Source of the DNA: Haliscomenobacter sp.
GTDB lineage: Bacteria > Bacteroidota > Bacteroidia > Chitinophagales > Saprospiraceae
Reading direction: 5' to 3'
Assembly (NCBI RefSeq): GCF_016718685.1
Contig: NZ_JADKCX010000044.1
Span: forward strand, 1 to 55,876
Length of the DNA: 55,876 nucleotides
A program made the translations under genes and the position numbers. The notes beneath the pieces are model-generated. The model was not told where the DNA came from. It did no database searches and worked only from the letters and a program-made list of their open reading frames with translations. Shown piece after piece: positions 1 through 9,344 of this stretch; position 1 is the stretch's first letter; each line of letters starts with the position of its first letter.

Positions 1-451
1 GGATGATTTTACCGTCTTTCACTTTCCGCTGAAAAATGCCAGTGACAAGTAAGTGTTTATTGTTGGCGGGTGCGCCCATGAATTTTCCAGTATTGACCAC
101 TTTTGAAGAAAAACGGATGGAGACAAAATCACCCTCAGTGACAACTTTCTCCAGGATCATTTCAAAATCTGAAAACGCTGCCCGCATGTCCTGCATAAAA
201 CCAATGTACTGGTCTTTGCTGAATACATAGCCGTCGCCAGTGTAGGTGAAATCGCTGTCCAATAAAGCGTCCAGTTTTTGCCAGTCGCCTTCCAAAATCG
301 ACCTCGAAACGGCGATGGCAGTGGCTGTTGTCTCATTGGACAATTGGGTGGAGGGGTCGCTGAGGTTCAGAGTGGCCGTTTTTTGCCCGAAAGTTGTTGC
401 TGTGCTTGCCATGAGTAATGCATTAATAATGAAAAATTTGAGTGTGCGCAT
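1..451 (-). CDS. SnoaL/NTF2-like secreted protein (3' end outside window)
   Basis: The minus strand reads open from an ATG at 451 to the window edge, about 150 codons, so the C-terminus is missing. The first 22 residues form a signal peptide (hydrophobic stretch after MRTLKFF, ending TFGQ). The mature part has the look of an NTF2-like fold protein: a helix with LEGDWQKLDALLDSDF, then the YTGDGYVFSKDQY segment, then alternating strands. Such proteins bind small molecules or act as cyclases or isomerases, but no catalytic residue can be assigned here. It is divergent from the hxlR gene, and a set of repeated operator-like sites lies between them, so the HxlR regulator probably controls it. Family assignment is fairly good; substrate unknown. 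Confidence 0.65.
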   Translation of the reverse strand, partial: MRTLKFFIINALLMASTATTFGQKTATLNLSDPSTQLSNETTATAIAVSRSILEGDWQKLDALLDSDFTYTGDGYVFSKDQYIGFMQDMRAAFSDFEMILEKVVTEGDFVSIRFSSKVVNTGKFMGAPANNKHLLVTGIFQRKVKDGKII

Positions 452-494
452 TTGGTTGTTTTTTAACCATAGTAGTGGCACAAAAATCTTTTGA

Positions 495-552
495 ATACTT
501 ACCAAAACCAATATACTTACCAAAAGGGAAGCACTATCAATTTGGTAAGTAT
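495..552. promoter_or_regulatory. Triple ATACTTACCAAA operator between NTF2-like gene and hxlR
   Basis: Two direct copies of ATACTTACCAAAA (495-507 and 513-525, 18 bp apart) and one inverted copy TTTGGTAAGTAT (541-552) fill the divergent intergenic region. The second direct copy and the inverted copy form a palindromic site with 12-bp arms and a short spacer. The position, between a regulator and its divergent neighbour, suggests this is the HxlR binding site for autoregulation and for control of the NTF2-like gene. The repeats are read directly; the binding protein is inferred. Confidence 0.6.
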
Positions 553-576
553 GCCTTTTCGGTATTTCTTTACAGC

Positions 577-906
577 ATGAAGACGTATAAAATGAACGGC
601 GCAATTTATTACTGCCCGGTCGACCTGACCTTGAGTGTCGTCGGTGGGCGTTGGCAAGGATTGATCGTTTGGGCACTGCGAGGAGGCCCCAAACGCTTTA
701 GTGAGCTCAAACGAGAACTTGTGGCGGTGAACGACAAGATGCTCTCCCAAACCCTAAAACTGTTGGCCGAACAAGGCATCGTGACTCGCACCGATTTTCA
801 GTCCGTACCCCCCAAAGTTGAGTACACCTTAACCGAAAATGGTCGGCAGCTGTTGGTGATTTTTGAAAAAATGGAAGCTTGGGGAGCGCACTATTCGGAG
901 GCATGA
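577..906 (+). CDS. HxlR-family winged-helix transcriptional regulator
   Basis: The protein has 109 residues from ATG 577 (a second in-frame ATG at 592 is possible). It is a one-domain HxlR regulator: the N-terminal YYCPVDLTLSVVGGRW segment carries the conserved Cys and the GGRW turn, followed by LIVWAL, the RFSELKREL helix, the recognition helix region around NDKMLSQTLKLL and the YTLTENG wing. HxlR proteins bind palindromic DNA and often respond to thiol stress or aldehydes through the conserved Cys. Upstream in-frame codons back to 442 would cross the operator region and are unlikely to be translated. The stop codon overlaps the next ATG (ATGA), so it is translationally coupled to the DUF4345 gene. 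Confidence 0.85.
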   Translation: MKTYKMNGAIYYCPVDLTLSVVGGRWQGLIVWALRGGPKRFSELKRELVAVNDKMLSQTLKLLAEQGIVTRTDFQSVPPKVEYTLTENGRQLLVIFEKMEAWGAHYSEA

Positions 907-1340
907 TCAATGAAGAAATTGTAAAAAAACAGCCCCATGCGATCCAGTCAAGCCCTAAGAACCAGGAACCTACATCTGGGAATAGGCTCCTTCACCATTG
1001 CATCGTTGGACTGAGTTATGGCCTTTGGCCTGAAAAGGTTTTGCCCTTTTTGTTCGATTTTAAGGTTGAAAGTGTTGATTTGAATCATGTTTTTAGGGCA
1101 ATGATGGGGCTTTATTTGGGCTTTGCAACATATTGGATCATTGGTATTTTTAAAGAAGAACATTGGCGTGGGGCCACGCTAAGCAGCATTGTTTTTATGG
1201 GCGGGTTGGCAATTGGCCGAATGGTAAGCATACTCATCGATGGAATTCCCTCGGTGGTATTTTTAATTGGTACGGTTGTGGAAATCCTGTTTATGTTGTG
1301 GGGAATCAACAACTTGAGAATCCGGTCAAAGTCAAAATAA
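903..1340 (+). CDS. DUF4345-like four-helix membrane protein
   Basis: The 145-residue protein starts at an ATG that overlaps the hxlR stop codon. Residues from about 35 onwards form four hydrophobic helices with the conserved DUF4345 pattern: a short amphipathic loop (FKVESVDLNHVFRAMMG), then GLYLGFATYWIIGIF, a third helix with GGLAIGRMVSIL and a last helix ending before the basic tail. DUF4345 proteins are small inner-membrane proteins of unknown function, common in Bacteroidota. The N-terminal 35 residues are polar and not typical. The coupling to hxlR suggests co-regulation with the divergent NTF2-like gene. Confidence 0.7.
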   Translation: MINEEIVKKQPHAIQSSPKNQEPTSGNRLLHHCIVGLSYGLWPEKVLPFLFDFKVESVDLNHVFRAMMGLYLGFATYWIIGIFKEEHWRGATLSSIVFMGGLAIGRMVSILIDGIPSVVFLIGTVVEILFMLWGINNLRIRSKSK

Positions 1341-1369
1341 ATTCCATTTTCAACCCAACACGACCATCC

Positions 1370-1519
1370 ATGATCCATTTGCCCAAGGGACAATTTTATG
1401 GCCAGACTACCGAAACTGTCTACCTGGACGGCATTACCACCGCTTATGGCATGCCTTATGCGCATCCGCAGGTGGCAAAAATGTTGTCGGAGTACATTTT
1501 GCCGGCGGTACTAAAATGA
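1370..1519 (+). pseudogene. N-terminal scrap of an AraC-type regulator
   Basis: A 49-codon open frame begins MIHLPKGQFYGQTTETVYLD, which matches from memory the start of Bacteroidota AraC-type cupin regulators (KGQF.GQT...I.LDG). The usual continuation with the WHYHENPYF cupin motif is absent; the frame instead runs into AYGMPYAHPQVAKMLSEYIL and stops. I read it as the 5' remnant of a regulator gene joined to unrelated sequence by deletion. It could in principle be a short expressed peptide, but no promoter or terminator supports that. Confidence 0.4.
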
Positions 1520-1570
1520 CATGGATTATCACGAATTTTTCAGAAAAACATAAAGCGACACAGTTTTTCT

Positions 1571-1727
1571 GCACAAAGAACACCAAGAAAAGCACAAAGT
1601 GCACAAAGGCGAGACGTTGACAAGGTTTATCATAAAAATGAGCGGCAGTGAAACCAAAATTTGAGTGCATCGCTTTGTCAACATCCCACCTTTGTGCCCT
1701 TTGTGCTTTTCTTTGTGCCCTTTGTGC
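1571..1727. repeat. Long intergenic hairpin, GCACAAAG class
   Basis: Left arm 1571-1625 and right arm 1673-1727 are imperfect reverse complements over about 55 nt. Each arm consists of tandem GCACAAAG units (CTTTGTGC on the right arm), ending in a GTTGACAAGG / GCTTTGTCAAC match next to the loop. It lies downstream of the xre gene (minus strand) and of the plus-strand remnant, so it may act as a two-way terminator. It shares its unit with the hairpin at 43789-43860. Confidence 0.75.
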
Positions 1728-1747
1728 TCATTTATTATTTGTGCTGC

Positions 1748-1969
1748 TTATTCGGGATCGCTCACATCATCCACAAATTCCAAAATATCCCCCGGCTGGC
1801 AATTCAACGCCTTACAAATAGCTTCCAGGGTACTGAAACGTATCGCTTTAGCCTTACCCGTTTTTAAAATGGAGAGATTGGGGATGGTAATGTCTACTTT
1901 TTCCGCCAGTTCCTGAAGTTGCATTTTGCGGCGTGCCAACATCACATCCAAGTTGACAATGATCGGCAT
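1748..1969 (-). CDS. Small XRE-family regulator (Cro/C1 HTH)
   Basis: The 73-residue protein is a single helix-turn-helix domain: MLARRKMQLQELAEKVDI, then the recognition helix TIPNLSILKTGKAKAIR, then FSTLEAICKALNCQPGDIL and an acidic tail. It belongs to the small XRE group (YozG-like) that usually sits beside a DUF2975 membrane protein, as here. The DUF2975 gene lies directly upstream on the same strand with only 3 nt between stop and start, so the two are one operon. The membrane partner may modulate the regulator, but this is a guess from the recurring pairing. Confidence 0.85.
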   Translation of the reverse strand: MPIIVNLDVMLARRKMQLQELAEKVDITIPNLSILKTGKAKAIRFSTLEAICKALNCQPGDILEFVDDVSDPE

Positions 1970-1972
1970 GGC

Positions 1973-2506
1973 TTATACGGTTAGTTCGTTTTCCTCTTTG
2001 AGTTCAACGCCCCGTTTGAAAATTTGGGCAACAATGTAAACAATGGCAGCAATCAACAAAAACTCGTCTCCAACGCCAAGGTCGCCCAATTGCTCTCCAG
2101 TGGTTTTTTCCAACCATTTCAAATAGGCCATCCCCATGATGTTGACGAGCCAGATGCCAAGTAACTCAAAGGCAATTTTTTCCAATCTTTTGGCTATATC
2201 CCTTGAAAATGGCGTTTGGAGCCTCAATTTCGACAACAATTGAATGACCAGATACCACACATGAGCCTTAAAGGCCGATAAAAAAACCAGCATCGACATG
2301 GCATTGACAAAATACTGGATATGGTATTGGCGGAGCTTGAGAAACAGTGGATTGACCTCATAGAGCTTTTCGCTGAATGCAGGGTTGATAACCCCGACGA
2401 CCAACCCAACAGTCTGGGCCCCAGCTTGTATGGCATACCCAACGAAGGCCAACCAGGCCACAATTTTTAAAAAAGTGAGAATGTGTTCTGTCCTTATTTT
2501 CATCAT
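1973..2506 (-). CDS. DUF2975 membrane protein
   Basis: From the ATG at 2506 (MMKIRTEHIL) the protein has 177 residues; the frame is open 16 codons further, but that part lacks the family pattern. It has four hydrophobic helices: FLKIVAWLAFVGYAIQAG, a second after QYFVNAMSMLVFLSAF, a third around FELLGIWLVNIMGM and a fourth LLIAAIVYIVAQIF. The PFSRDIAKRLEKIAF motif between helices is the signature of DUF2975, where it reads PF....KRL..I. Function is unknown; it is co-transcribed with the XRE regulator immediately downstream. Confidence 0.8.
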   Translation of the reverse strand: MMKIRTEHILTFLKIVAWLAFVGYAIQAGAQTVGLVVGVINPAFSEKLYEVNPLFLKLRQYHIQYFVNAMSMLVFLSAFKAHVWYLVIQLLSKLRLQTPFSRDIAKRLEKIAFELLGIWLVNIMGMAYLKWLEKTTGEQLGDLGVGDEFLLIAAIVYIVAQIFKRGVELKEENELTV

Positions 2507-2702
2507 TAGTATTTTTGATGAAGCAAATATCGGTAAATATTTATTGATAAACAATAAATTTTTAGCTAAAAAGGATAAAAATCGACTAATCCAAGTCTAA
2601 CCCAGATCAAGACTGCAGGTCCTGAGGTTTCAGGCTAGAGACTGTAAGCATTATCGTATCTTCGGAGCTGCGTATTCAAACCAAAGTTACGATTACCAAA
2701 AA

Positions 2703-3890
2703 ATGAAATACCTCCCGCTCATTCTGGCCTGTTGGTTATTTAGCCCAATTTATGGCCAAACAAAATTGCCAATCATTAAAGCAAGGTCTACAAACGTAGC
2801 CATCAATGATGGTGGGTTCTTGGATAAAAATGCCTGGGTGCTGTCTCCTGAGGCCAAACCGGATGTGTATACAGCCAATAGATCAACGAAACCTAAATGG
2901 GTTACTTTTTATACCGATATTGATTCAATCCGGGTAAAATTAAAACCTGGAACAAAATTTAACTTCATCATCTTGCTGAATGAGAAAGATACCTGTTATA
3001 CCCAGATTGTGAGTTCAAAATCAGCGGGAGGTAGGATCAGACCAGGCGAAAACACGCATGATACCATCCCTTTCACCCTCACTCCACACAATGCCATCCA
3101 GGTAGAAGCGATCATCAACCACCGCGACACTTTAAACTTGCATTTTGACCTTGGTTCCCTGGACTTTCGTTTGACCAAAGTTGCCATTCTTGAAAAGACC
3201 AAGTTGCTATCCAATCAGCCTGATGCTTTAGTGGGTAAAACCCAGCCTGATTTTAACAAGCTGGCTAAAGTAACCAGCCTACAAATTGGAAATTTAGTTT
3301 GGGACAATCCAAACGTGCAGGCTGCCAACAATGCTGCGCATGAAATGGATGGAAGGTTTGGTTGGCGGGTGTTTGATGGCAAAGTTGTGGAGATCGATTA
3401 TGATAAAAACCAGCTGATTGTGCACAACAAGTTTGTTGGGCGTAAAAAAGGCTACGAAAAATCAGCCATTAAATTCATTCAATCTTTATTCTGCATCGAG
3501 GCGACCATTCAAATAGACAACAAAAACTACTCAGGGGATTTTTTATTTGATACGGGTTCAAACCTGGCTATGATCCTGGACAGCACCTGGATGAGCGTGC
3601 AGAACTTTCCTGAAAACCTAAAAATTTTAAAGCGATCATCACTCAGCGATGGTGCAGGAAGAAAATATGAAACCACCATCGTTGTGGTGCCTTCCCTCAG
3701 TGTCAGTGGCTTTGTTTTGAATAACATTACGACGTCAAAGCTTGGATTTAAAAGCCCGGTTGGTTTCCAAATGAATTATTTTGGCAATGACCTCTTAAAA
3801 CGTTTCAATGTGATCATCGATTTAAAAAATGACAACATTTATTTAAAACCGAATAAACTGATGTATTTGCCTTATAAAGATGCGTTATAG
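2703..3890 (+). CDS. Exported retropepsin-like aspartyl protease
   Basis: The 395-residue protein starts with a signal peptide (residues 1-19, ending IYGQ). The catalytic motif FDTGSN is at residues 282-287 (Asp283), followed about 90 residues later by FGNDLLKRFNVIIDLKND, the usual end of the fold with the G-[ND]-DLL motif. Upstream, residues 215-240 (GRFGWRVFDGKVVEIDYDKN) resemble the end of a similar domain without its catalytic part, so the protein may have two lobes, the first lacking DTG. It probably works in the periplasm or on the cell surface. Substrate unknown. It stands alone between the DUF2975 gene (divergent) and a pseudogene. Confidence 0.7.
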   Translation: MKYLPLILACWLFSPIYGQTKLPIIKARSTNVAINDGGFLDKNAWVLSPEAKPDVYTANRSTKPKWVTFYTDIDSIRVKLKPGTKFNFIILLNEKDTCYTQIVSSKSAGGRIRPGENTHDTIPFTLTPHNAIQVEAIINHRDTLNLHFDLGSLDFRLTKVAILEKTKLLSNQPDALVGKTQPDFNKLAKVTSLQIGNLVWDNPNVQAANNAAHEMDGRFGWRVFDGKVVEIDYDKNQLIVHNKFVGRKKGYEKSAIKFIQSLFCIEATIQIDNKNYSGDFLFDTGSNLAMILDSTWMSVQNFPENLKILKRSSLSDGAGRKYETTIVVVPSLSVSGFVLNNITTSKLGFKSPVGFQMNYFGNDLLKRFNVIIDLKNDNIYLKPNKLMYLPYKDAL

Positions 3891-3943
3891 CTAGAAAGAT
3901 AAAATTTTAGATGGGTCCAAACCATCCTTCAACCCAAACACAA

Positions 3944-4192
3944 ATGAAAAAAGCACCGCTTCTATTTACCCTGGTTTACTCGGCCCTTTGCTTCGGCCAA
4001 ACCTCAAATTTTTCACCTACTCAAGCCCAAGAAGACATCAAATACCTTCATCAACAGTTGAAAAAACACCATCCCAATTTATACGTTTATGCAAGCAAAG
4101 CACAATCAATACTTTGCCGAGTACTGCAGCTATTTTATGGGCATCCTCGTGAGTTTTTACTCGAAATTAAAACCAGATGGGGAAAACCGTAG
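3944..4192 (+). pseudogene. 5' remnant of an S41-type peptidase gene
   Basis: From the ATG at 3944 the frame encodes a signal peptide (MKKAPLLFTLVYSALCFGQ) and then AQEDIKYLHQQLKKHHPNLY, typical of the N-terminal helical part of exported S41-family peptidases in Bacteroidota. After about 50 codons the similarity ends; another frame continues it for a few residues (QYFAEYC). The rest of the gene is missing. The stretch 4193-4434 holds nothing I recognise apart from an in-frame basic scrap. I treat the whole as a decayed gene. Confidence 0.45.
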
Positions 4193-4434
4193 CGTCACAG
4201 TTGCCGCGTTGCCCAAGGCGAAAATCCGGGAAATTCGCTCAGAACGCTACCCCAATCGCGTAACCGCACGAGGTTTGAATCAGCGACCCGGCAAAATGAC
4301 GCCCAATAAAAGCCTACCATCCAGAAGTTGGCAGAAGGCAGGGATGAGGTTTTGGATTTTGTGCTGAATCTAATTCAAAAGTAAAAGCTGAAAGTTGAGG
4401 GCGGTAGTTACTAAAGTATACTTCAGCCTTTGTC

Positions 4435-6824
4435 TCACTCCGACTTCAATACCTCCACCGGATTCAACCGACCTGCTTTTAGGGTATGGTAGAGCACCGT
4501 CATCAAAACCACCCCTAAACCCGCCACCATACTGATGGCAAAGGATGCCCAACCCAGCTGAATTTTGAACTGAAAACTGGCCAGCCATTCCTCCATGACA
4601 TACAAAACGGGATAAATCGCCAGCCCGAAGGCAATTAGAGAAAGCCAGAAAAATTGCTTATTCAACAAGATAAACAGGCTAAGTAACTGTGCACCCAATA
4701 CTTTCCGAATACCAATCTCTTGGTGCGGTTGACTACATTCGTTCCCGCCAGGCCAAATACCCCCAAACAGGAGATCAAAATGGCGAAGACGGTGCTCAGG
4801 CCCATGATGCTCATCCAACGTTGATAAGACTGGTATTGCAGGCCCTTGTTCTCCAGAAAGATTGGGGGCCAAAGGTTTTGCCACTTTTTCCAGTTTTTTA
4901 ATGCTGCCTGGAATGTCCTTCGGCGAAAGTTTGACGAGCAGGTATTGATACGATCCAAAGGTTTTGTCCATGGTCAAAAACATGGGTTCAATCGCTCTTT
5001 CCAGCGATAAGTAATGGTGGTCTTTTACGACTCCAATCACTTTTGAGCCGAGTCCTCTGGAAATGCCAGTTTAGGTGTTCATTCGCGGGTCGGTCCACTT
5101 CGGCTTTGACCAATGCTTCATTGACGATGACCTCGTCCTGGATAGCTGCCGAGGTCGATGTATTGAAATTTCGGCCTTCCGCACTTGAATTTCCAGGGGT
5201 CGGGATATAGTTGGGATCAACAATGTAGGCCGAGGCTTTTTTGGCTTCACCTTTATGCTGAAATCCCAGCTCAAAAGTGCCATACGTGAAGGGCATGGAG
5301 GCCCCCGCAATCGATTTTATAGCGGGATCATTGGCCAGCAAGGAGCGGAAATTGGCAACAAAACCCTCGTTCTTCGCATCCATCATCTCCAACTGAGTCG
5401 GAATAGACACAACCTGATGTTGGTTGTATCCCAGGTCTTTGGTGGTGATGAATTTCATTTGTTGGTACATGATCACCGAGCTCATGATCAGAAATGCCGA
5501 AAGGGCAAACTGGGGACCAACAAGGGCGCAAACCAGGTATGGACTTTGGTAATAAAGCCTCCTTTTAAGATATTGGCGGGTTTTAAGCCGGATAAAAACA
5601 GCGCCGGATAACTCCCCGCGGTCCCAACAAAACAACTGAGAAGACGGCAGGCCAAGAAACTGAATCCAATTGGTAGCAGAAGAGGCAAGTGTCTTTTTGA
5701 GGTAAAGGAATTGAACGCAGGTAAAACAACACCACAAAAAAACCAAACAAGAAAACGCCAACAACAAGACTCAATACAAACTGGATGACCAATTGTCTTC
5801 TGCCTGCTCCCGACACTTTACGGATGCCCACTTCGGTTTTGCGGGTAGCCGAACTGGTCAGCGCCAGCGAAATGTAGTTGATGCAGGCAATGATCAGAAT
5901 GAGGATGGCAATCGCACCAAGAATCAGCGAGTACTGGGGGTCACTCGATTTTTCCCACTTGATTTTGGGGTTCAGGTGAAGGGTGGTAAGATTGCTAAGG
6001 TTCAGTTCGTCAAATTTGAATTTTTGGAATCTTCTCCCGGTCCTGAACTCCTGTGAGGCCTTCCCATATTTTCATTCAGGGCATTGAGTTTGTTTTGAAA
6101 GCACGGAGGTCAGTCTTGATTCAAGTTGGACAAAGGTTGGGAAAGCGTGATTGTCCCAGGTTGGCTGGTACCAGGCTAAAGATGTTAAAGGAACAAGTAT
6201 GTCAAATGTCAAACTCGAATTGGCTCGTGGAGCCTCAAAAACGCCCACTATGGTATATGCACTTTCTCCATTCAGGTTGATGCTAACCGTTTTTCCAATG
6301 GGGTTCTCCGCTCCAAAGTATTTTTCCGCAACCTTTGGCGTGATAACAATGTCCGTTTTATTTTTGAAAAGTGCAGCAGGATTACCCGCCAATTGTTTGA
6401 AGCTAAACATGTTAAAAAAGCCACTATCTATAGCCGTAAATCGTTCAGAAAAAACTCTTTCCTCATATCGCAAGGAACCAGTGATCGGGCCAATGTACCT
6501 GCTCATGTGTTGAACTTCCGATAGTTCATCCAGCATGACCTCAAATTTAGCATTCTGGTTTACCGTCTCTGCAAAGGGTCTTTTCCCCATTTTGGAAGGC
6601 CATGAACTCAAGGCTTGTTGTTGATCAGGTAAAGTGTTTTCTTTGTTGACCTGAAAATTGATCAAAACTTTTTCATCCTGTAAAAGATAGATAAAAGGCA
6701 AAAAGGCTATGCCAATGCTTAGCCCAAAAGCATTGATCAGTGCATACAGTTTGCGTTTCGCGATATTCCGCCAGGCTACTTTATAATAATTTCCGATCAT
6801 GGCAAGGTTGTTTTGAATGCCCAT
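4435..6824 (-). pseudogene. MacB/FtsX-type ABC transporter permease, broken by several frameshifts
   Basis: Fragments in all three minus-strand frames line up in order as one roughly 795-residue permease. The N-terminus (MIGNYYKVAWRNIAKRKLY, then a transmembrane helix) and the MacB-like periplasmic part (SEVQHMSRYIGPITG, FGAENPIGKTVSIN) lie at 6824-6180. The first FtsX segment (GIRKVSGAGRRQLVIQF) is near 5830, the second periplasmic part at 5600-5040, and the C-terminal FtsX helices (GIRKVLGAQ, NPVEVLKSE end) at 4720-4435. The length equals the family's usual size, so nothing large is lost, but at least four indels separate the pieces. Such permeases work in efflux or signalling with a separate ATPase, which is not in this window. 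Confidence 0.8.
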
Positions 6825-6938
6825 TCAGGCATGTATTCAACGTTTTGCAAAAAGTAAATTTCAGTCAGGTTAATTTGTTAACCCTGGTGAATGCCGAAAT
6901 GCAAAAGCCCTAAATAACGCCCCAGTCAGCCACAACAC

Positions 6939-6969
6939 AAAAAAACGGTGACCTGTTGCCAGGCCACCG
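6939..6969 (-). terminator. Intrinsic terminator downstream of katG
   Basis: Arms 6946-6955 and 6960-6969 (CGGTGACCTG / CAGGCCACCG) pair over 10 bp with a 4-nt loop. On the minus strand the stem is followed by seven T residues. It lies 40 nt after the katG stop codon and before the permease pseudogene. Confidence 0.8.
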
Positions 6970-7008
6970 CTCATCATTAAATCCTATTTTCAGCCTTGCG
7001 GCCATTCA

Positions 7009-9222
7009 TTAAGCCAAATCATAACGACCCAGGTTCATCACCTTGTTCCATGCGGCCACGAAGTCGTGTACGAAGCGCGCTTGTGCGTCCTCACAGGCAT
7101 ACACTTCAGCGATGGCGCGGAGTTCGGAGTTCGAACCGAAGATGAGGTCAACCCGGGTGCCCGTCCATTTCACCTTACCCGTTGCACGATCCCGGCCTTC
7201 AAACACATTTTGAGCATCCGAAGTCGCACTCCAGGTGGTATCAAAATCGATCAAATTAGCGAAGAAGTCGTTGGTCAAGGCTCCAGGAGTACTGGTGAAG
7301 ACACCATGCTTGGATTGATCAAAGTTGGTATCCAGTACCCGCATGCCACCTACCAGCACCGTCATTTCAGGAGCAGTCAGGGTCATCAGTTGCGCTTTGT
7401 CCACCAGCATTTCTTCAGCGGATATCGTGTAGCGGGAGGTCATGAAGTTGCGGAAGCCATCAGCAATGGGTTCGAGGACAGCAAATGATTCCACGTCGGT
7501 TTGTGCTTGCGAAGCATCGGTACGCCCTGGTGTGAAAGGTACGGTCACTGAATGACCAGCATTTTTAGCCGCTTGCTCAACGCCAGCACAGCCCGCCAGC
7601 ACGATCAAGTCGGCCAGTGAAACCTGCTTGCCACCGGTTTGAATGCTGTTGAATTCGCTTTGGATGCTTTCCAGTGTGCTCAGTACTGTTGCCAGTTGAG
7701 CAGGGTTGTTGACGGCCCAGTACTTCTGAGGAGACAAACGAATGCGGGCACCATTGGCACCACCACGTTTGTCAGAACCACGGAACGTAGATGCTGAGGC
7801 CCAAGCGGTAGATACCAGTTGGGATACCGACAGGCCGGAAGCAAGAACATTGGCCTTCAGCGCAGCGATGTCCTGAGCGTCGATCAATTGATGCGCAACG
7901 GCGGGGACTGGGTCTTGCCAGATCAGCTCTTCAGTAGGTACTTCCGGGCCGAGGTAACGTACACGTGGCCCCATATCGCGGTGCGTCAGTTTGAACCAGG
8001 CGCGGGCGAACGCGTCGGCGAACTGATCGGGATTCTCGTGGAAACGTCTGGAAATCTTCTCGTACGCAGGATCCATCCGCAAGGCGAGGTCTGTGGTAAA
8101 CATGATGGGCGTATGACGCTTGGAGGGGTCGTGTGCATCCGGTACACTATTGGCGCCCATGCCATGCTTCGGTATCCATTGATGTGCACCAGCCGGGCTC
8201 TTGGTCAATTCCCATTCGTAGCCGAAGAGGTTCCAAAAGTAGTTGTTGCTCCACTTGGTCGGCGTAGTGGTCCAGGCGCCTTCGAGGCCGCTGGTAATGG
8301 TATAGCCTGCATTGCCGCTGCCATAGGTATTTTTCCAACCCATGCTTTGCTCCTCAATGCCCGCAGCGGCGGGTTCTGCACCCACGTATTGGTTAGGATC
8401 GCCAGCACCGTGGGCTTTGCCGAAGGTATGCCCACCAGCAATCAGGGCAACCGTTTCTTCGTCGTTCATCGCCATGCGGCCAAAGGTCTCCCGAATGTCG
8501 CGAGCTGCCGCAATTGGGTCAGGATTTCCGTTAGGGCCTTCCGGGTTCACGTAGATGAGCCCCATCTGCACCGCAGCAAGCGGGTTCTCCAATTCGCGGT
8601 CACCGCTGTAGCGTTTGTCTTCCAACCACTTGCCTTCCGCACCCCAGTAGATGTCTTCCTCTGGTTCCCAAACATCCTCACGGCCGCCACCGAAACCGAA
8701 GGTCTCAAAGCCCATCGACTCCAGCGCGCAGTTGCCAGCAAGGATCATCAGGTCGGCCCAGGAAAGCTTCTGGCCGTATTTCTTTTTAATTGGCCAAAGC
8801 AGCAAACGTGCTTTGTCGAGGTTTCCGTTGTCAGGCCAGCTGTTGAGTGGTGCAAAACGTTGGGTACCCGAACCCGCGCCACCACGTCCGTCGGCGATGC
8901 GGTAAGTACCTGCGCTATGCCAGGCCATGCGAATGAAGAAGGGCCCATAGTGGCCGTAGTCGGCTGGCCACCATTCCTGGGAGTTGGTCATCAACTCGAC
9001 GATGTCTTGTTTCACCGTATCCAGGTCGAGAGATTTGAACTCCTCAGCGTAGTTGAAGTCCTCACCCATGGGGTTGGAGAGGGAAGAATGTTGACGTAGA
9101 ATGCTCAGATTCAACTGATTTGGCCACCAGTCCCGGTTTCTGGTACCACCTCCAGCGCTCTGTTTTAGTGCTCCACTAGAGAAAGGGCACTTACCTGCAC
9201 CGTTGCCATTGTTATTTTCCAT
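7009..9222 (-). CDS. katG: Catalase-peroxidase KatG
   Basis: The 737-residue length is normal for KatG, a cytoplasmic haem enzyme that removes hydrogen peroxide as catalase and peroxidase. The distal haem pocket RMAWHSAGTYR is at residues 98-108 (Arg98, Trp101, His102). The proximal histidine is His265 in GGHTFGKAHG. The Met-Tyr-Trp adduct needed for catalase activity is complete: Trp101, Tyr224 (GLIYVNPEGPNG) and Met250 (GRMAMND). The C-terminal haem-free repeat is also present. The start MENNNGNGAGKCPF fits the family. It lies downstream of pnuC on the same strand and ends with its own terminator. An AT-rich PerR-box-like sequence sits upstream. Confidence 0.97.
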   Translation of the reverse strand: MENNNGNGAGKCPFSSGALKQSAGGGTRNRDWWPNQLNLSILRQHSSLSNPMGEDFNYAEEFKSLDLDTVKQDIVELMTNSQEWWPADYGHYGPFFIRMAWHSAGTYRIADGRGGAGSGTQRFAPLNSWPDNGNLDKARLLLWPIKKKYGQKLSWADLMILAGNCALESMGFETFGFGGGREDVWEPEEDIYWGAEGKWLEDKRYSGDRELENPLAAVQMGLIYVNPEGPNGNPDPIAAARDIRETFGRMAMNDEETVALIAGGHTFGKAHGAGDPNQYVGAEPAAAGIEEQSMGWKNTYGSGNAGYTITSGLEGAWTTTPTKWSNNYFWNLFGYEWELTKSPAGAHQWIPKHGMGANSVPDAHDPSKRHTPIMFTTDLALRMDPAYEKISRRFHENPDQFADAFARAWFKLTHRDMGPRVRYLGPEVPTEELIWQDPVPAVAHQLIDAQDIAALKANVLASGLSVSQLVSTAWASASTFRGSDKRGGANGARIRLSPQKYWAVNNPAQLATVLSTLESIQSEFNSIQTGGKQVSLADLIVLAGCAGVEQAAKNAGHSVTVPFTPGRTDASQAQTDVESFAVLEPIADGFRNFMTSRYTISAEEMLVDKAQLMTLTAPEMTVLVGGMRVLDTNFDQSKHGVFTSTPGALTNDFFANLIDFDTTWSATSDAQNVFEGRDRATGKVKWTGTRVDLIFGSNSELRAIAEVYACEDAQARFVHDFVAAWNKVMNLGRYDLA

Positions 9223-9279
9223 AATGCGATTGATTTATAATTTAGCTCAAAAATATAAATCAATTTCCCAAAATTTTAT

Positions 9280-9294
9280 TTATAATAATAATTA
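9280..9294. promoter_or_regulatory. Possible PerR/Fur-type box upstream of katG
   Basis: The 15-nt sequence matches the TTATAATnATTATAA PerR consensus at 12 of 14 defined positions, about 60 nt upstream of the katG start. The region is very AT-rich, so chance similarity is a real possibility. Regulation of katG by PerR is known in many bacteria, but no regulator gene is in the window. Confidence 0.22.
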
Positions 9295-9344
9295 AGACAT
9301 AGGCAAAGGCTATGGCTATCTACGCAAGATCAAAATCACCGAAG

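Noticed and set aside
4193..4434. Short frames after the S41 remnant (for example at 4089-4367)
   Set aside because: Basic, low-complexity translations with no start context; read as decayed sequence.
7819..9099. 426-codon open frame on the plus strand opposite katG
   Set aside because: It mirrors katG codon structure (GC-rich third positions), has no family pattern, and katG motifs are complete on the other strand.
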